Numbered from the stretch's first letter, positions 12,410 through 25,698 are shown. The stretch is DNA of 64,000 nucleotides from Pholis gunnellus (GCA_910591455.2 OU342819.1:4649001-4713000); one strand, 5' to 3'. The notes: generated from the sequence alone by a model not told the origin. A program made the numbers and translations.

Positions 12410-12822
12410 TTAAAATTACAACAGAGCCCAACTCAAAGAAGATATCGACATATTTTTTGGATTTTTGCCAAATTTAACTCTTGCGAGTCTTTGTGGTTGT
12501 AAGAGCATTACAGATAAGGTTCTTCCCAAAATCCAAAAAACACATATTTTTCCTCTTACCTGGAGTTTTTTTTTTTTTAAATCTAGAATGTTTTGGCGTA
12601 GAGATGTCTTCCATCTCTCAATTATAATGCGGCTATGTGGCCCTCGGCTTGTGGTGCTCAAAAGCGCCGAAAACAATCCATAAATCATGACCCGGTTACT
12701 CAAAATAATCCACAGAGCTTGTTGTGAGCAGTTGAAAGAAAATAGTTCCTCCATGAAACTGCTCACAACAAGGTCTAAAAAGTAATTTTATTTTTTTATT
12801 TTGGGGAGAACTGTCCCTTTAA
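12410..12822 (-). mobile_element. Non-autonomous DNA repeat ending in AAAGGGACAGTTC-type terminus
   Basis: On the minus strand it starts TTTAAAGGGACAGTTCTCCC. It continues through GAGAGATGGAAGACATCTCT and a GAGCACCACAAGCCGAGGGC segment familiar from many fish repeats. A 116-codon open frame inside is not a gene. The far end is uncertain. Confidence 0.5.
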
Positions 12823-13676
12823 ATTCCAAGTCCAGGCACTCAGTAGAGTAAAACTTGGCCCATGCCCAGCGTGTTGCAGATAATCTGACGGCCACTAGAG
12901 ACTCCCATAACCACATCACATACTGCAGTATACTGTTCTTGCACAACATCTCTTCTACTTATTACTGTTTGTTGTATTTGTAGAACAGTGAGGAGGAGCT
13001 AGAGTACCACAACAGTACACAGAACACCACGGCTCATGGCAGAGCTCCTACAGAAGTCTGTAAATTGATAGGACACGAGTATGAAGGCCCTTTTCCACGG
13101 AAGGCATTACTTGTAAAACCTACATTTGACGTCACAGTAGGAAAAGCACAGCTGTAAATAATAAAATGTATGATGGCTGGATTCCATTTAGCTGCTACAG
13201 TTTCAGGGTCCTGGTATTGTGCGCGCTGTTATCCGTTATTACACTGTTGAATAGATCAGAGTCACAGTGCTTTGTCTGTAGAAGGCTTTATTCTAGAGGA
13301 CTCCTCAGGCAACCAATAGCATGACAGGACAGCAAAATGACAAACTGTGTGAAAACAACAGTTTAAATTTGACCAATTACGTCATAACATTGACTTGGTG
13401 TCATACTTTTGACATAGAAAATAAAAAAATGACATACTATCTCATAACATCAGTATTTGTTCTACCGTTACTAATTTTTCATTTTTGGAATTAGGCTTTC
13501 ATGTGTTTGATTTACAGCCTTTATAATATTGTAAATATATTAAAGTAGGTAAACGTTACATTAATCACTCTTTACTCAAACGCATGCAGGGAATAAGAGT
13601 TATGTGATATGATCACAAACGGCCATAAGTAAGGCCTTTTCTCTAATATTTTCATAATTATAACACTACTCCTTTG

Positions 13677-14335
13677 CAGTGATGGAGGAAGCATATATTT
13701 TATTTAAGTAAAAATTACAATACCACAGTGTAGATATACTATGTTACAAGTAAAGGCCCTACAAGCTAAATCTTACATGAGTGATGTGCAAAAGTATTTG
13801 CATCAAAATATATGTAAGTACAAAAAGTAAAAGTACTCATGCATAATGACCCATTTCAGAATCATGTAGCCTATAATATATATATTACTGAATTATAATT
13901 ATGAATGCATTAATGTGCACATAATTTCAATGTTGAACCTGGTAAAGGTGGGGCTTATGTTTGGCTATATATAGTCCACTGCCTGATAGCACATAGGGAT
14001 CTTTATCTATAATATATACTTGTACTAGAGTAAATGTACTAAGTTACTACTCTTTGCAGTGGGGCAGCTGTACGTGAGGTTAAAGTACTATTACCACATT
14101 GTAAAAGCAAGTAAAATGTACTTAAAGTATCATAAGTAAATATCATATTTTATAAACTCTTCATTTGGACTGCAACAAAGTAACTAGCGATGAAGCTATA
14201 TCGAATAAATGTCACGTTAGTGAAGTAAAAAGTACAATATAACGACTCGAGTAAAGTACAAGTACCTCAAACATGTACTCAGGTAGCGTTACAGTAACGT
14301 GCTTGAGTACTTGTGGTTAGTTGTTTCCACCACTG
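13677..14335. mobile_element. hAT-like non-autonomous element, older copy
   Basis: Starts CAGTGATGGAGGAAGCA and ends TTGTTTCCACCACTG, with AAGTACT-rich body sequence as in the copy at 2329-3153. The flanking 8-mers do not match, so the target duplication has decayed or the ends are misplaced. Confidence 0.65.
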
Positions 14336-14399
14336 ACTTTGTTAATGTGCTAGCTTAGCTTACCTGTTGACCCCTTCATTAAGCTAACAGCCTGCTCAC

Positions 14400-14519
14400 C
14401 GGGGCACGAGCGTCGCGGGTGGCTCGCGCGCTGCTCACATGACGTTTCCCAGCATTCTGCGGGCGCCCTCACAGAAACATTAAGGAAGAGGATGCGGGTC
14501 GAGTAACTCCATGGTTGGT
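14400..14519 (+). other. lipe: Possible 5' UTR exon of lipe (weak)
   Basis: A short CpG-rich patch (CGAGCGTCGCGGGTGGCTCG, then GCGGGCGCC) contrasts with the A+T-rich surroundings and ends in a strong donor (TTG|GTAAGAG at 14517-14523). The first coding exon of lipe at 17088 follows an acceptor, so a non-coding exon must exist upstream. This patch is a candidate for it on position alone. It could instead belong to an unseen transcript. Confidence 0.3.
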
Positions 14520-17040
14520 AAGAGAAGTATTTTTAACTAAAACATGTCACGAATGTAGCTACACATCCGTCGTGTTTCGCCCATTTAAAGCGTGTTATCG
14601 TGACGGCGGATGTCAGAGACGAATGTGAAACGATGTCGTTGTATTTTAACGTTTTTACACGCGTGTAAGAAACAGTAAGCAACAGGGTGATCGACAGTCT
14701 GAAGTCCTCCAACTTGGGGTGGTGGGTAAAGTTGTCACTGGTTGTCCGGTAACCACAACAGGGAGAACGAGTATGGGTGTGTCGATTGTGTGGAGGAATG
14801 GAGACATGTTGAAAACCTACCAAACCTACGAAGATGCGTTTTTAACATTATGGGAAGCTGATCTGTGCTGGAAAGTGATATCAGTGTTGGTGACAGAGGC
14901 GAGCCTGTTGACAGGTTTACGTCAGTATCAGCTGTTTTTGGTTGAAAGAGACTACTGGAGGACAAGTTAGATTCAGCAGAGGAACAACGAGGCATTCAAG
15001 GACTGAGTTCTGCTAAACAGAAACTGAATAAGTAAAAATGAAACTAGGCCATTCTATTTTTAAATTCTGTTTTTTTGGCATAATTACTTTTGACTTAATT
15101 TCATACTTTCAACCATTAGGTTTTGCTTATAATCTAACTCCAACTAAAATATATAATACCTTAATGTGTGAGATAATATACAGTATTCTGTCCTAGAACG
15201 GTGTCAGTCTAACATCAGACATGAATGCATTCATGTCCACAATACATACGACGCATGTACATTCATATCTCATTCGTTCACCTTACACCAGGGGTCTCAA
15301 ACTCATCTTCACTCTGGGCCACATCAGCATCACGGTTTCCCTCAAAGGGCCGGTTGTAAATGTAAGACTGTGTAAATGTAACTACTCCTAACATATTGGT
15401 AAATAACTGTCTCTGCATTTGATTATTGTTTATTCAAGTGTTAAAATATTGTACATGCAGTTATATAAATGTAAAAATATATTTAAGCACATTTCTGTTA
15501 TTATAACTCAAATCCTTTTAATTTAGGGTTAAGAAACCCACATTACTCTATCAAACTTTTAAAGAAAATAGCAAAGACAAATATCAAACACAAGTTATTA
15601 ATAACTTTGTTCAAAGCTTAAAATCCATTCAAGGGTGCGTTTGCACAATCCATGTGAAGTATTTCATGTGTTGTAAAGCCACGTTTAAAGTCGTCTTCAA
15701 TGTACTCACAATACATTTCTATGTCAAATGTAGAGCAACCAGCCAAAGAGCTGCTTCTATGACTGTGTTTAAATATCTCATCATTTTGACTTTCTATCTC
15801 ATCATTTCGACTATAGGGATATTTTTATTATCATCAAGTCTAACTTTACTTTTTTTTTTTTCTTGACTCAATGTATCGTTAGATAGAAACGTTGTATTTT
15901 AAGCCTGATTTTGATCAAAGCCAGTATCTGGAGTGCGGCTGTTTTCAAGGAAAAAAAGTTGAGTGAAAATGTGATGGATGGATCTAGTATTTCACCAACA
16001 GCATTATACTTCTGGCGGTGTAGAAAACTCTTGAAAGCACATTTAGACCATCATATCAGGAGATTAAAAGGACAACTAAAGATCCATGAACATTTAACGA
16101 TATGAATACATTGTTTTGCTGTTGAGCTAGCCTGTGCTCAGATGCAGATCACACTGGGGGCCTCGTGGCGTTAAATGCCTTTGTAGCTTACATCTAATGG
16201 ATGTTGCTCAAAGAGCATAGCATCATAAATCTAAACCTCTGCCCATAAAGACACTGGCTGCTGGACAGAAACTGACAAACCCGATCAAGCATGGGTCAGA
16301 AGTGTGATTAAGCCCACAGTGTTCATGAACAGCGTCCTGGTTTCAGTTTTTGGCTCGAGGCTGTTCTGACATGCTGCTGTTGACGCTGAAGAGATTTCCA
16401 TTCTTTTAAGAGTATTTAAAGCTGCGAAGCACAAAGGTTCTGGTGTCTGCATGAGCAGTATCGTGACGCTTTAATGTAGTCTGGGATTATGACTAATGTC
16501 ATCCAAAGCATGTAGTCCACGAATCACAAGTCAAATCCAATATGTACCTCCTCCAATGCTTTAAAAACAAAAGAAAACATTTCTAAAATATTTCAAAGCC
16601 ATTATTAATGATCCCACCCTGTCGTATATTTCTCATGCAGTGACAGGTGACTTTCATGGTGGTACGTGCACTGCATGGAAATCCTAAAAAGTGCAAATGA
16701 TGTGTTCAATTATCTGCCAACAGATATGCACGTTTGAGTAAGACATCCGCTCGTTGCGTCTTGTGTCCGTGTCTTTTGTGTTATTATTCAAATAAAGACG
16801 GCTAGAGGTGGTGCCTTGACTGGCTTCGTTTTGAAAGAACCGTCCCCAGGCTGGAGTGGAACTTCAACCCCTGACCGAGCAGATAACGAGACTAGAATCA
16901 CTATGAGCAGTGAGTGTTGCTGCAGGAGATGAGGTCATTGAGATTACCCTTTTGATGTGATGGTCCCGTCTCTTCCAGACATGCATCACATGTCCGCCGA
17001 GTCGAGAGCTGCAGACGCTGATATGAAGGAGGTTAAATAA
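14520..17040. other. Non-coding; includes a hAT terminal fragment
   Basis: No coding exon was recognised. At 15289 the sequence CAGGGGTCTCAAACTCATCT followed by GGGCCACATCAGCATC matches the terminal region of a widespread vertebrate hAT family, with no matching other end. It is probably intron 1 or the upstream region of lipe. Confidence 0.45.
15289..15360 (+). mobile_element. hAT terminal fragment (CAGGGGTCTCAAACT type)
   Basis: CAGGGGTCTCAAACTCATCT is a well-known hAT inverted-repeat end. GGGCCACAT and AAAGGGCCGG follow at the usual distances. Truncated. Confidence 0.55.
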
Positions 17041-17087
17041 GGGTTGTCTTGTCTCTCTTCCCCCCCCCCCCCTCCCTAGTCTCAGAT

Positions 17088-17387
17088 ATGGATTACAAGG
17101 TTGTGTTCGCAGCCTTGGAGACCGTATGTGAGGACAACATTTCCATTTTGTGCGGGCCCTCCGATTTGCCGTACGGCGCCGTCGCCAGGCGCCTGGTCAC
17201 GTGCATGAGAAAGATTCAGGAGCACGGCCAATCCCTGAAACCCGTGATCGCCAGCTTCACCGCCGTCTTCCACCACTACGACTTCGATGCTCAAACGCCC
17301 GGGAACGGCTACCGCACCCTGACCAAGGTACGACTGAACCCGACGCCTGGATGCGTGGCTGCGCTCACTGCTGGTTTGTTAACAGCG

Positions 17388-17418
<31 letters not shown>

Positions 17419-20400
17419 AAGGTGTCACATGGAACAGTTTGAATCATCATTATAACATTAGGGCTGCAACTAACAAGTATTTTCTCCAATCAATTCATTA
17501 TTTGGTCGATTTAAAATGTAAAAGAAATAGTAAGAATGTTACAATTTTACTATTTTTGTGGCTCTTTGTTTTGGAGCTCTATGACACAAAGAAAGCTACA
17601 TAAAGCTTTGACTCCACATGTTTCTGGTCTTTTTATGGTATTTGTTGGAAAATGTAAAATACAAAAAACATTTCTCTCCGTCCTTCAGGTCTTGCTGTCT
17701 TGCCTTATGCACATCATCCACAAGGGGCGTTACATCGCCTCCAATTACAACAGTGCCTTCTTCAGGGCGGACCACAACGCGTCGGAGATGGAGGCGTACT
17801 GCAGCGCGCTGTGCCAGCTGCGGGCGCTGCTGCACCTCGCCGAGCAGCTGATCAACGACAACGGCTACGGCGAGCTGTACTCCATGCAGGACGGGGACCT
17901 GAGCCGCCGGTTCGTGCGGGAGTACAGCTCCATGCACAAGGCCTGCTTCTACGGCCGCTGTCTGGGCTTCCAGGTCGGCCGCTTTTGTCCAATTCTTAGC
18001 ACGCCAAAGTTGGGTTTTCCCGCCAAAATATTATTCAAAATAACTTGGATGCGAGCCTGTCGATTGCTCTGACCCATCACTGAGCACCTCTCGTCGGGTC
18101 ACTTTATGTGGCCAAACAAATCAGATCCCAAATAGCCAGTTTAGTATTATAATGTAAAGTATTTTTAAGAAAGAAAAAGAATGTGTCACTTGTTTTAATT
18201 TTCTTATTTATCTTATTTATCTTATTATTATCTGTCCATCGTTTCTTATCGCAGTTCTCGCCAAGTCTACGTCCGTTCCTCCAGACCGTTGTCATAAGCA
18301 TGGTCACGTACGGAGAGACGTACAGTAAACAGCAGTCGGGTTTGGGTAAGTCTTGGTTTTGTCCATGATGTCATGGCATTGATGGACCTTTTCTCTGAAG
18401 TGCTCAAAAGCATCCCGTCCTCTTCCAGGTCTGGCGGCCCTTTCCCTCCTCACATCGGGGAAGTACGTCATCGATCCGGAGCTGCGGGGCGCCGAGTTCG
18501 AGCGCATTACCCAGAACCTGGACATGCAGTTCTGGAAGTCCTTCTGGAACCTCACGGAGTCCGGCCTTTTAGCAGTAGGCAGGGTCAATTATCCTTCTAC
18601 CGACTCTCGACTCAGCTGGAGTCCCCTTTAGTGTTTTAACCGCTCAATCCGCTGCGTGTCTGTCTCCCTCCAGGGCTTCAGCAGAATAGCGTCTTACCCA
18701 GTGCAGGTGAACTTCACCCTGACTGTGCCCCCTGTCACTCTGCACCTCCCGCTGGCCTTGGACCCCAGCCTAACCGCCACCGTGTCGCCTCCGATAGCCC
18801 ACTGGGGCCCCGGACCAGTCCTCATGCGTCTGATCTCCTGTGAGCTGCGAGAAGGACAGGTGAGGAATACAAATGTGGACCAGACATGGTTTTAGATTTA
18901 CTTAGACAAATACTAAGAAGATGTGGGAGAAAAATGTATGTGTGTCTTGAAATATATTAGTGTAAAATCAATCATCTGCATAATTTGAAATGTATCCATG
19001 TATATTCACATTGATGCTGTGATATTGGCCCGTATCATTGTCATATGTTATTCACGTCACTGAGACAGGGAGTCTAGTATAGCGGCCTTGGAGCCCGGGT
19101 GAAGATAGAGGGGGGAAGACGTAGATCAACAAGTAGGGCGAGATTTCTACCGCAGGGGAAGAACAGGAGCCGGTCGCTGCGATGGGCGGCCAGAGGTAGA
19201 ATCAGGAGAAGACGAGCGGGGAAGGAGACTATGGTTAATCAACACAACTTGTTATGACTTGTCCGAGGTACACAGTGTAACTTGTCTAGGTGAAAGTTTA
19301 GAAGATGAGGAGGACGTGTCCGAAGGAGGGGGGGGGTTATAAAATAATGTACAATGCTATTGTGACGTTAGTTGACTCCGGACAGCTCGGTTTACTTGGA
19401 CACTTTGTGATGCAAATAAATCTGCGTGAACTGAAGAAAATCCAATCTTAGGACATTTGATCTTTGATCCGTTGTGATTAGTTCCACGTGAATCTTCTGT
19501 CTCTCTTTGTCCGTCATGTGACCCGATATTGACAAAGGGATTTTCCTTTAAAAGTTGTTTTAGAAAACTCTCAAGAACTCGATAGATTGGAGACCCGATC
19601 AATCGTCTGCACGAGAGACGCAACACAGAAGTGTACAATCGAATGTACAAGCCGACCCAAATCAGTATATTACCAATAACAACTGTATTATTGCTAATTT
19701 CTTTTTTTTGGGGGGGGGTTCATATAAAGTGGTTGTTTAGTATGACGTAGAAAATGTGTACGTTGTTGACATTGACATGTTTCGTTGCTTCGAGTCCTTT
19801 ATTATTAATTACCTTGTGACTTGTCCTCTCACCTTTTTAGGAGAGCGAAGAGTTGCTCGCTTATTCTCGAAGCGACCCCCCCACCATCACCGCGTCCCAT
19901 CTCCCCTGGGTACAGACGCAGCCTCGCTCCCCCTGGCTGATCATCCACTTCCACGGAGGCGGCTTCGTGGCCCAGACCTCCAGATCCCACGAGGTACGGC
20001 ACACGAGCCACCCTGTTAACTGTATCCCAGGGTTCATACTACTACTACCACCCGTACTCTTAATCCTCTTATAATAAGTTATATTTAGCACCAGACCTTT
20101 CAATCCCACTTAGTGTTTCACAAATGTACAATGAAAGTAAGCAGGTTTTCCATTCATCACACGCATTTGTTCCGCTCTCTGTCCCCACAAATCAGAATTA
20201 CCTGCGGAGTTGGTCTAAGGACCTGAGCGTGCCCATCCTCTCCGTGGACTACTCGCTGTCACCCGAAGCGCCGTTTCCCAGAGCTCTGGAGGAATGCTTC
20301 TACGCCTACTGCTGGGCTCTGAACAACTGTCATCTGCTGGGTGTGTGTGTGTGTGTGCACAGCGTCAAGCTCGAGACAACACAGGGCTGTAGTGAACCAA

Positions 20401-23068
20401 CAGGGAGAATTCATGTCTTTACCCGTTTCACATGCGGTGTTACCGTTTGTCCCCCAGTAGGAGGGGACACCTTATGTCCTCAGTGTAGCATGTGGTTTGC
20501 TATCTGTACATTATCAGAACGTGGAGAGTGTTGTGTGCCCACTCGCATGCGGAAATGGTGGTTACCTTGTACTGCCTTGTCATATGTGCCTTCATCATTT
20601 CAAGTGTTGATTGTAAAAATAAATATTATTTCAGGCTCCACGGCGGAGCGCGTTTGCCTGGCGGGCGACAGCGCCGGAGGGAACCTCTGCATCACCGTGT
20701 CCATGAAGGCCATATGCAGCGGCATCCGGGTCCCCGACGGCATCATGGCCGCCTACCCCGCCACCTTGCTCACCACTGACGCCTCGCCGTCCCGCCTGCT
20801 CACGCTCATCGACCCGCTGCTGCCTCTAGGTGTCCTCACGAAGTGCATCAATGCCTATGCAGGTATGTGTGTGTGTGTGTGTGTGTGTACAGCATTGTTT
20901 GCCGCCTCATTTAACACAAGAGAACTTTCCGGCTCTACCAGAACAGGGTTAATGTAGAAACCGGATAACGTGAGAGGAAAAGGAAAGATGAGAGTAATGA
21001 ACCTGCTGTTATGTGCACTGTTCTGCACTAAATAGTGTGTGACTGCACCTAGTTGGATATTTTTTATTGCCACAAGCCTCTGATTTACCACTGAGCCCTC
21101 TGAATCCTCCAACAATATTCATGTAACACTGAATCCATAAACAGTTCATCTTTCTGGAACAGAGAGGCTCTAGTAAGCTCCTCGTAGCGTAACGTTGTAA
21201 CAGATTCTATCATATCGCCTTGATATCTTTGAAAACCTTTGCTTTTCTACACTCGTATCTCAGGTGTATCTCAGGTGTGCCTCTCTGTGTGTGTGCTTAT
21301 TGTCATCACTGAGTATCATTGAGAGAACGCTTTGTTCCCCATTGCAGATGAACAGAATTATGGGTTTACATTTTGCAGAACGGACGGACTGATTCCTGTA
21401 TTTGGTTTAAAAATGTCACACAACAGAAGATGCTCTGGGTGAAAGAACAAGCCTCAGTAATCTGAGTGACGTCAGCATCTTGTTGCCATGTGAACGGTGT
21501 ATCTACTGTGTCGGAGGAGAAAATAAGAATCAGGATGTGTTGCCTAGCTCCCTGCAAGGACTCTGTTTTGCTCTTTAGTTTGATTATTCTCCACCCTTTA
21601 AAGACGGAACAACAAACTGTTACAGAACATCTGAAACTATCTGTGTTTCTACAGAAAAACGTCAGCATCGTTAAGAGCCACACTCGTGTTCTTCTTTCTC
21701 TCAGGTGCGTCTTTTGTCCGTCTGTCCGACACATTTGCTTACGTCGCATAATCTCCCTCCCAGGTGCAGACTCCCAGACGGTGCAGACCGCGGCGGGCAG
21801 CGGCAGCCTGAGCGCTCTGGGCAGAGACACCGCCGCGCTGCTCAGCGACCTCACCCAGGGAGCCTCCAACTGGATCCAGTCCTATCTGGACCCCATGCGG
21901 ACTACGGGGGGAGTGCGCTCGCTGTCGGCAGCGCAGAGGGGGTCCGCGGGCGGCGCCGCTCGCGGGACGCCCGCTTGTGCCTCCGCGACACACTGCGGAG
22001 GGCAGGTGGGTTACCCAGAGGGCTTTGAGCCCCTGCGCTCCGAGTGCCTGGCCTTTGTTCGCCTGACGTCCTGCCCCGTCATCAGGAACCCGTTCGTGTC
22101 GCCCCTGCTGGCTCCTGCCAGCCTGCTGCGAGGCCTGCCGCCTGTACACATAGTGGTAAGAGTTTATATACCCCCGAGGGGAACCTCATGTTCACCCCGA
22201 GGACAATTTTAACTCTTAGACTAACTTCAGCAAAGGCACAGAGACAAGATGAGTCATGTTTTTTTAGCCTGGTAATCAGACTCGGATGCCATTTCCTGTT
22301 ACTTAATTCATTCACTTTGATTGGCTGAAGAAATCTTGAGACTGCGTCAATACTTAGATCTGGAACCAGGCTTTAAGATTCATACGAAATGACAACAACG
22401 TCTGTGTGTTGGGCTCACGGACTGATTGACATAATCAGTAACGATGACGTAATTTTTGTTGGCTGCTTCCACTTTAACATTCCTTTCTGGACTGCATGCT
22501 AGTTTGGCACAGATTTTCTCCAGCTATTTCAAAACAGCAAAGATTTCCCTTGTTGCATTTCTGTCTGAAGACACAAACAGCTGAATGTTAACGTCATTGG
22601 ATTGTGTGGAATGTGTTTTCAAGTTGATTTTCCCTTAATTGAGCTAAAAGCATGCAAGAGAAACCGTGAAGGAGCTCGGTGTGGTCCAGTTTCATGTTCC
22701 GATATTAGCTTATTCCAGATATTTCAGTAGAAATTGCAATACAGAACTATGTTTGAGTTGTTGTCCCCCCTAAACCTTGTTTCCTGATTCCTCCCCCGTG
22801 TGCGCCTCCTCAGGCCTCCGCTCTGGACGCCTTGCTGGACGACTCGGTGATGTTTGCCAAGAAGCTGCGCGACATGGGCCAGCCCGTGAGCCTGACGGTG
22901 GTGGAGGACCTGCCGCACGGCTTCCTCAGCCTGTATCAGCTCGCCAAGGAGACGGAGGTCGCCGCGGATATCTGCGTGGAGCAAATGAGGAAGATTTTTC
23001 AGCGAGGGAACCTTCGCAAGCGGCCAAAGCTGGGAGAGACGTCTCCGAGCGGCAGTCAGTCGGGTTGA
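17088..23068 (+). CDS. lipe: Hormone-sensitive lipase, complete coding region in 10 exons
   Basis: Cytosolic and lipid-droplet hydrolase of diacylglycerol, cholesteryl esters and retinyl esters. Exons: 17088-17327, 17689-17973, 18255-18345, 18429-18574, 18674-18859, 19841-19993, 20196-20340, 20635-20862, 21764-22155, 22814-23068; all GT-AG, total 706 aa. The start MDYKVVFAALETV aligns with human MDLRTMTQSLVTL and follows an acceptor at 17085, so a 5' non-coding exon exists upstream. The N-terminal HSL domain includes CFYGRCLGFQ and ELRGAEFERITQNLD. The alpha/beta-hydrolase core has the oxyanion HGGG at about 354-357, nucleophile Ser428 in GDSAGG, Asp627 in ALDALLDD and His657 in DLPHGF; the Asp-His spacing of 30 equals human. 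The segment between nucleophile and Asp is much shorter than in human, and the PKA/AMPK segment RRSVS reads VRSLS. Fish often keep two lipe paralogues; I cannot tell which this is. Confidence 0.95.
17460..17640 (+). repeat. GGGCTGCAACTAAC-type interspersed repeat in lipe intron 1
   Basis: Starts AGGGCTGCAACTAACAAGTA and continues with ATTTGGTCGATTTAAAATGT, as in the copies at 8461-8729 and about 52860. A GT microsatellite (17391-17415) lies just before it. Confidence 0.6.
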
Positions 23069-23999
23069 TTTTACCCGTCGGGACTTTGTTGTTGCCGGGG
23101 CGAAAAAAAGACATCTGACTGTAATGAGGGAGGGATGCAGTCGATTGGAGAAAAAGGAAAGAAGTCAGGGAGAATTATGAGGGCTGCAACGAAACCTTTA
23201 AAACTAGAGGACGCTGAGGGACGCTGCGCTTGAAACCTTAAGGTTTCAAGCGCAACATTTTTTCTGTCACCAGCTATAATCGAGAGAGACGCTTAAAACT
23301 TTCTTTACCAGCTCTGATGTGATCCGAAATGATGACAAAGCGAGGCAATGATGATCTTGTCTGTCCCACATATTCAAGATCCAGATCCAAACGCACATTG
23401 AGACTATTACAGGCTGTCGTGAAGTTCCCCCCACCCAGCCCCTGTAGTCGTTTCTTATCTGACGTACTGTACGTCAGGAGTGGGAGCTGCTGTGCCTTGA
23501 ATTTAAAGTGCTGCTAAAGTGTGTGAGGAGAAGCTTTGCCTACATTACTGCACAAACTGACAAGGTTTACTTGGACAGAAAAACACATTTCAGACACACT
23601 CTGATTATTTTTATTATATGGTTTTGTTTACCAGCGGTATGTGGACGTGGGTTATGAAAGTTACTTGCTGTACTGTAAATGAATTCTTAACATATGTTAA
23701 ATATTTAACACTTTGTTCTTTATATTTAAAGTCTGAATTAAAGTCGAAACTTCCAAGGACTGCTGGTGTTTCTTTCAAGGAGCGTGGACATTTTTTCAGC
23801 AGCTCGTTTCTCCAAAAAACTGGTTTACGATTGCTATTGTTACTGAACACAAGCTTGTTGCTGCAGACATAATACCCATAACCCAAACATTCTAACAGTT
23901 GACCCCATTGACAGATTGATATTTCCCATCCTACACAGTAAGTAAGGGACGGATGGAGACCTACGACACCAACAGGTGACCATTCTAACCATCCGCATG
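23069..23999. other. lipe 3' UTR and spacer
   Basis: No AATAAA was seen on the plus strand soon after the lipe stop; ATTAAA near 23737 is the best polyadenylation candidate. A local inverted repeat, AACCTTAAGGTTTCAAGCG centred on the palindrome CCTTAAGG at about 23237-23244, follows shortly after the gene. Confidence 0.4.
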
Positions 24000-24019
24000 A
24001 GCTCATCCTGCCCATTTCG

Positions 24020-25698
24020 TCCCACTGTGGCCTCTCGGGGACGAGGACATCGAGCTGCGTCTGGGTGAGCACCACATCGGCTACAAGGACGGGCCCGAGT
24101 TGTTCATCGCTGCCGCTGTCATCGTCCGCCACCCGGACTACGAACGTTAACCCTCAACAACGACATCATGCTGATTAAACTCACCGAGCCGGCAAAGATC
24201 GACAAGTACGTCCAGCCCGTCGCCCTGCCCGCCTGTTGCGTCCCTGCGGGCACCCGGTGTCTGGTCTCTGGATGGGGAGCCACCCAGAGCCCCTGTAAGT
24301 CTGGGGGGGGGGGGACGTTGTGTTCCAGGAGAAAACGTTTCACCAGTGTCACAGGTCAAAGAGCACTTCTTCATTTGAGTGATGAGGCCTGTTAGACTGT
24401 CTCTCTGATTCCGTGTGTGACCCAGTTGGTTGTACTAAACGCCTTCACTGCCTGGATCTGCCCATCCTGTCCCAGCAGGTCTGTGGACGCTCCTACCCCA
24501 ACAGGATCACCTCCTGCATGTTCTGCGCCGGCTCCCTCGGGGGAGGAAAGGACTCCTGTCAGGTACGAGACTTTTTCACAAATTACATCTTTTTTTGCTT
24601 TATCAAATTCCTTTAGATTTTGTGTCTTCTTTTTACTTACTCTTTCATTATAATTATTATGTTTATTTGATTCACTTATTTGTAAGAGACGAGTACAGAC
24701 AGAGAGTTGCAGAAGCAGTGTCCAATGTAGCTAAAGCTAATTTCCAACACCTGTCCCTTTGTGAGCATTTTGTGATTGTTTACGACAGTGTTGTTGTTGT
24801 TGTTGTTGTTGTCCCCATCTTCCCCATCAGGGAGATTCTGGTGGCCCCCTGGTGTGTAACAGGGAGCTGCAGGGTGTGGTGTCCTGGGGATGGGGCTGTG
24901 ATGAGGAGGATCGTCCCGGGGTTTATGCCAATGTGGGTCCACTCAACTGACCTCTGTTCTGTGATGCTTAATATGAGTTTATAGAGTAATATGTCAACAC
25001 TGTAGTCGGCACAGTCGGTAGCAATTTGTCAAAAATTAGGGACTTGAAAAAGCACTTCAGAAGTTGCCATTATTTACTGTGATCTCAGGAGGATTTTGTC
25101 TCGTGTTGTTAGACATTTTCAAATTTCTTGTTTTGGAAATTGCTGTTCAGATGGTCACCTGCCATTTATTTATTTTTGAGCTTAAAGCTCCTCTACTGCA
25201 GTAAGAGCTGTTGTGAATGATGACATGCCCTCTGTTGTGTTGTAATCAGTCAGACTTGAAGGTATTTTAGATTCCAAATATTAGTGTAGATATGGATAAT
25301 GATATCAGGCCGATACTAACTCAAATGTTGGATCTGGTATTGGTGACAGTGGGGCTGATCTATTTGATTTAATTCTATGTTTATATACATGATGTACTGA
25401 CATTTTTATACCTCATTGTGGCCAATTTGTTTGCTGCATTTAAAAAGGTTTAGACTTGTAATTCCCTTTCATGTTGAAGTATTCTTTCCAAGTTGCTGGT
25501 ATACGTTTTATTATTTTATAATAAATAATTCAGTCTCTTTATATCCATGTATGTATTTGTCACATTTTGTTTTAGAGAGTTAAGAAAAGCAATGTTTAAT
25601 TCAAGCCTGACGTGGGTTTTTTTAAGTTCTATTCATTTTATTCTCTGCAGGTCTGCCGGTTTACTGACTATATCCGCTCCACTATGGCCACTCACTGA
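24020..25698 (+). pseudogene. Trypsin-like serine protease, 5' end lost and frameshifted
   Basis: Exon-like blocks resemble fish trypsins: about 24033-24294 (HC, then DEDIELRLGEHHIGYKDG, NNDIMLIKL, CLVSGWGATQSP), 24426-24562 (LHCLDLPILS, MFCAG, GGKDSCQ), 24831-24932 (GDSGGPLVC, VVSWGWGC, GVYAN) and 25651-25698 (VCRFTDYIRSTMATH, stop). The catalytic Asp block, Ser block and the Asp of KDSC that sets trypsin specificity are all present. Two breaks disrupt it: a shift just after the HC block (about 24035) and a 1-nt loss after HPDYER (about 24150, stop TAA). No signal-peptide, propeptide or IVGG exon was found upstream. The 3' exons and their splice sites are intact, so the decay is recent or the breaks could be assembly errors. 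Confidence 0.75.

Noticed and set aside
14719..14970. 83-codon frame after a CpG-rich patch upstream of lipe
   Set aside because: It overlaps an 86-codon frame on the other strand, lacks similarity and has no in-phase donor to lipe exon 1.
23614..24132. 172-codon minus-strand frame
   Set aside because: It is a shadow of the trypsin relic and its flank, with no recognisable domain.
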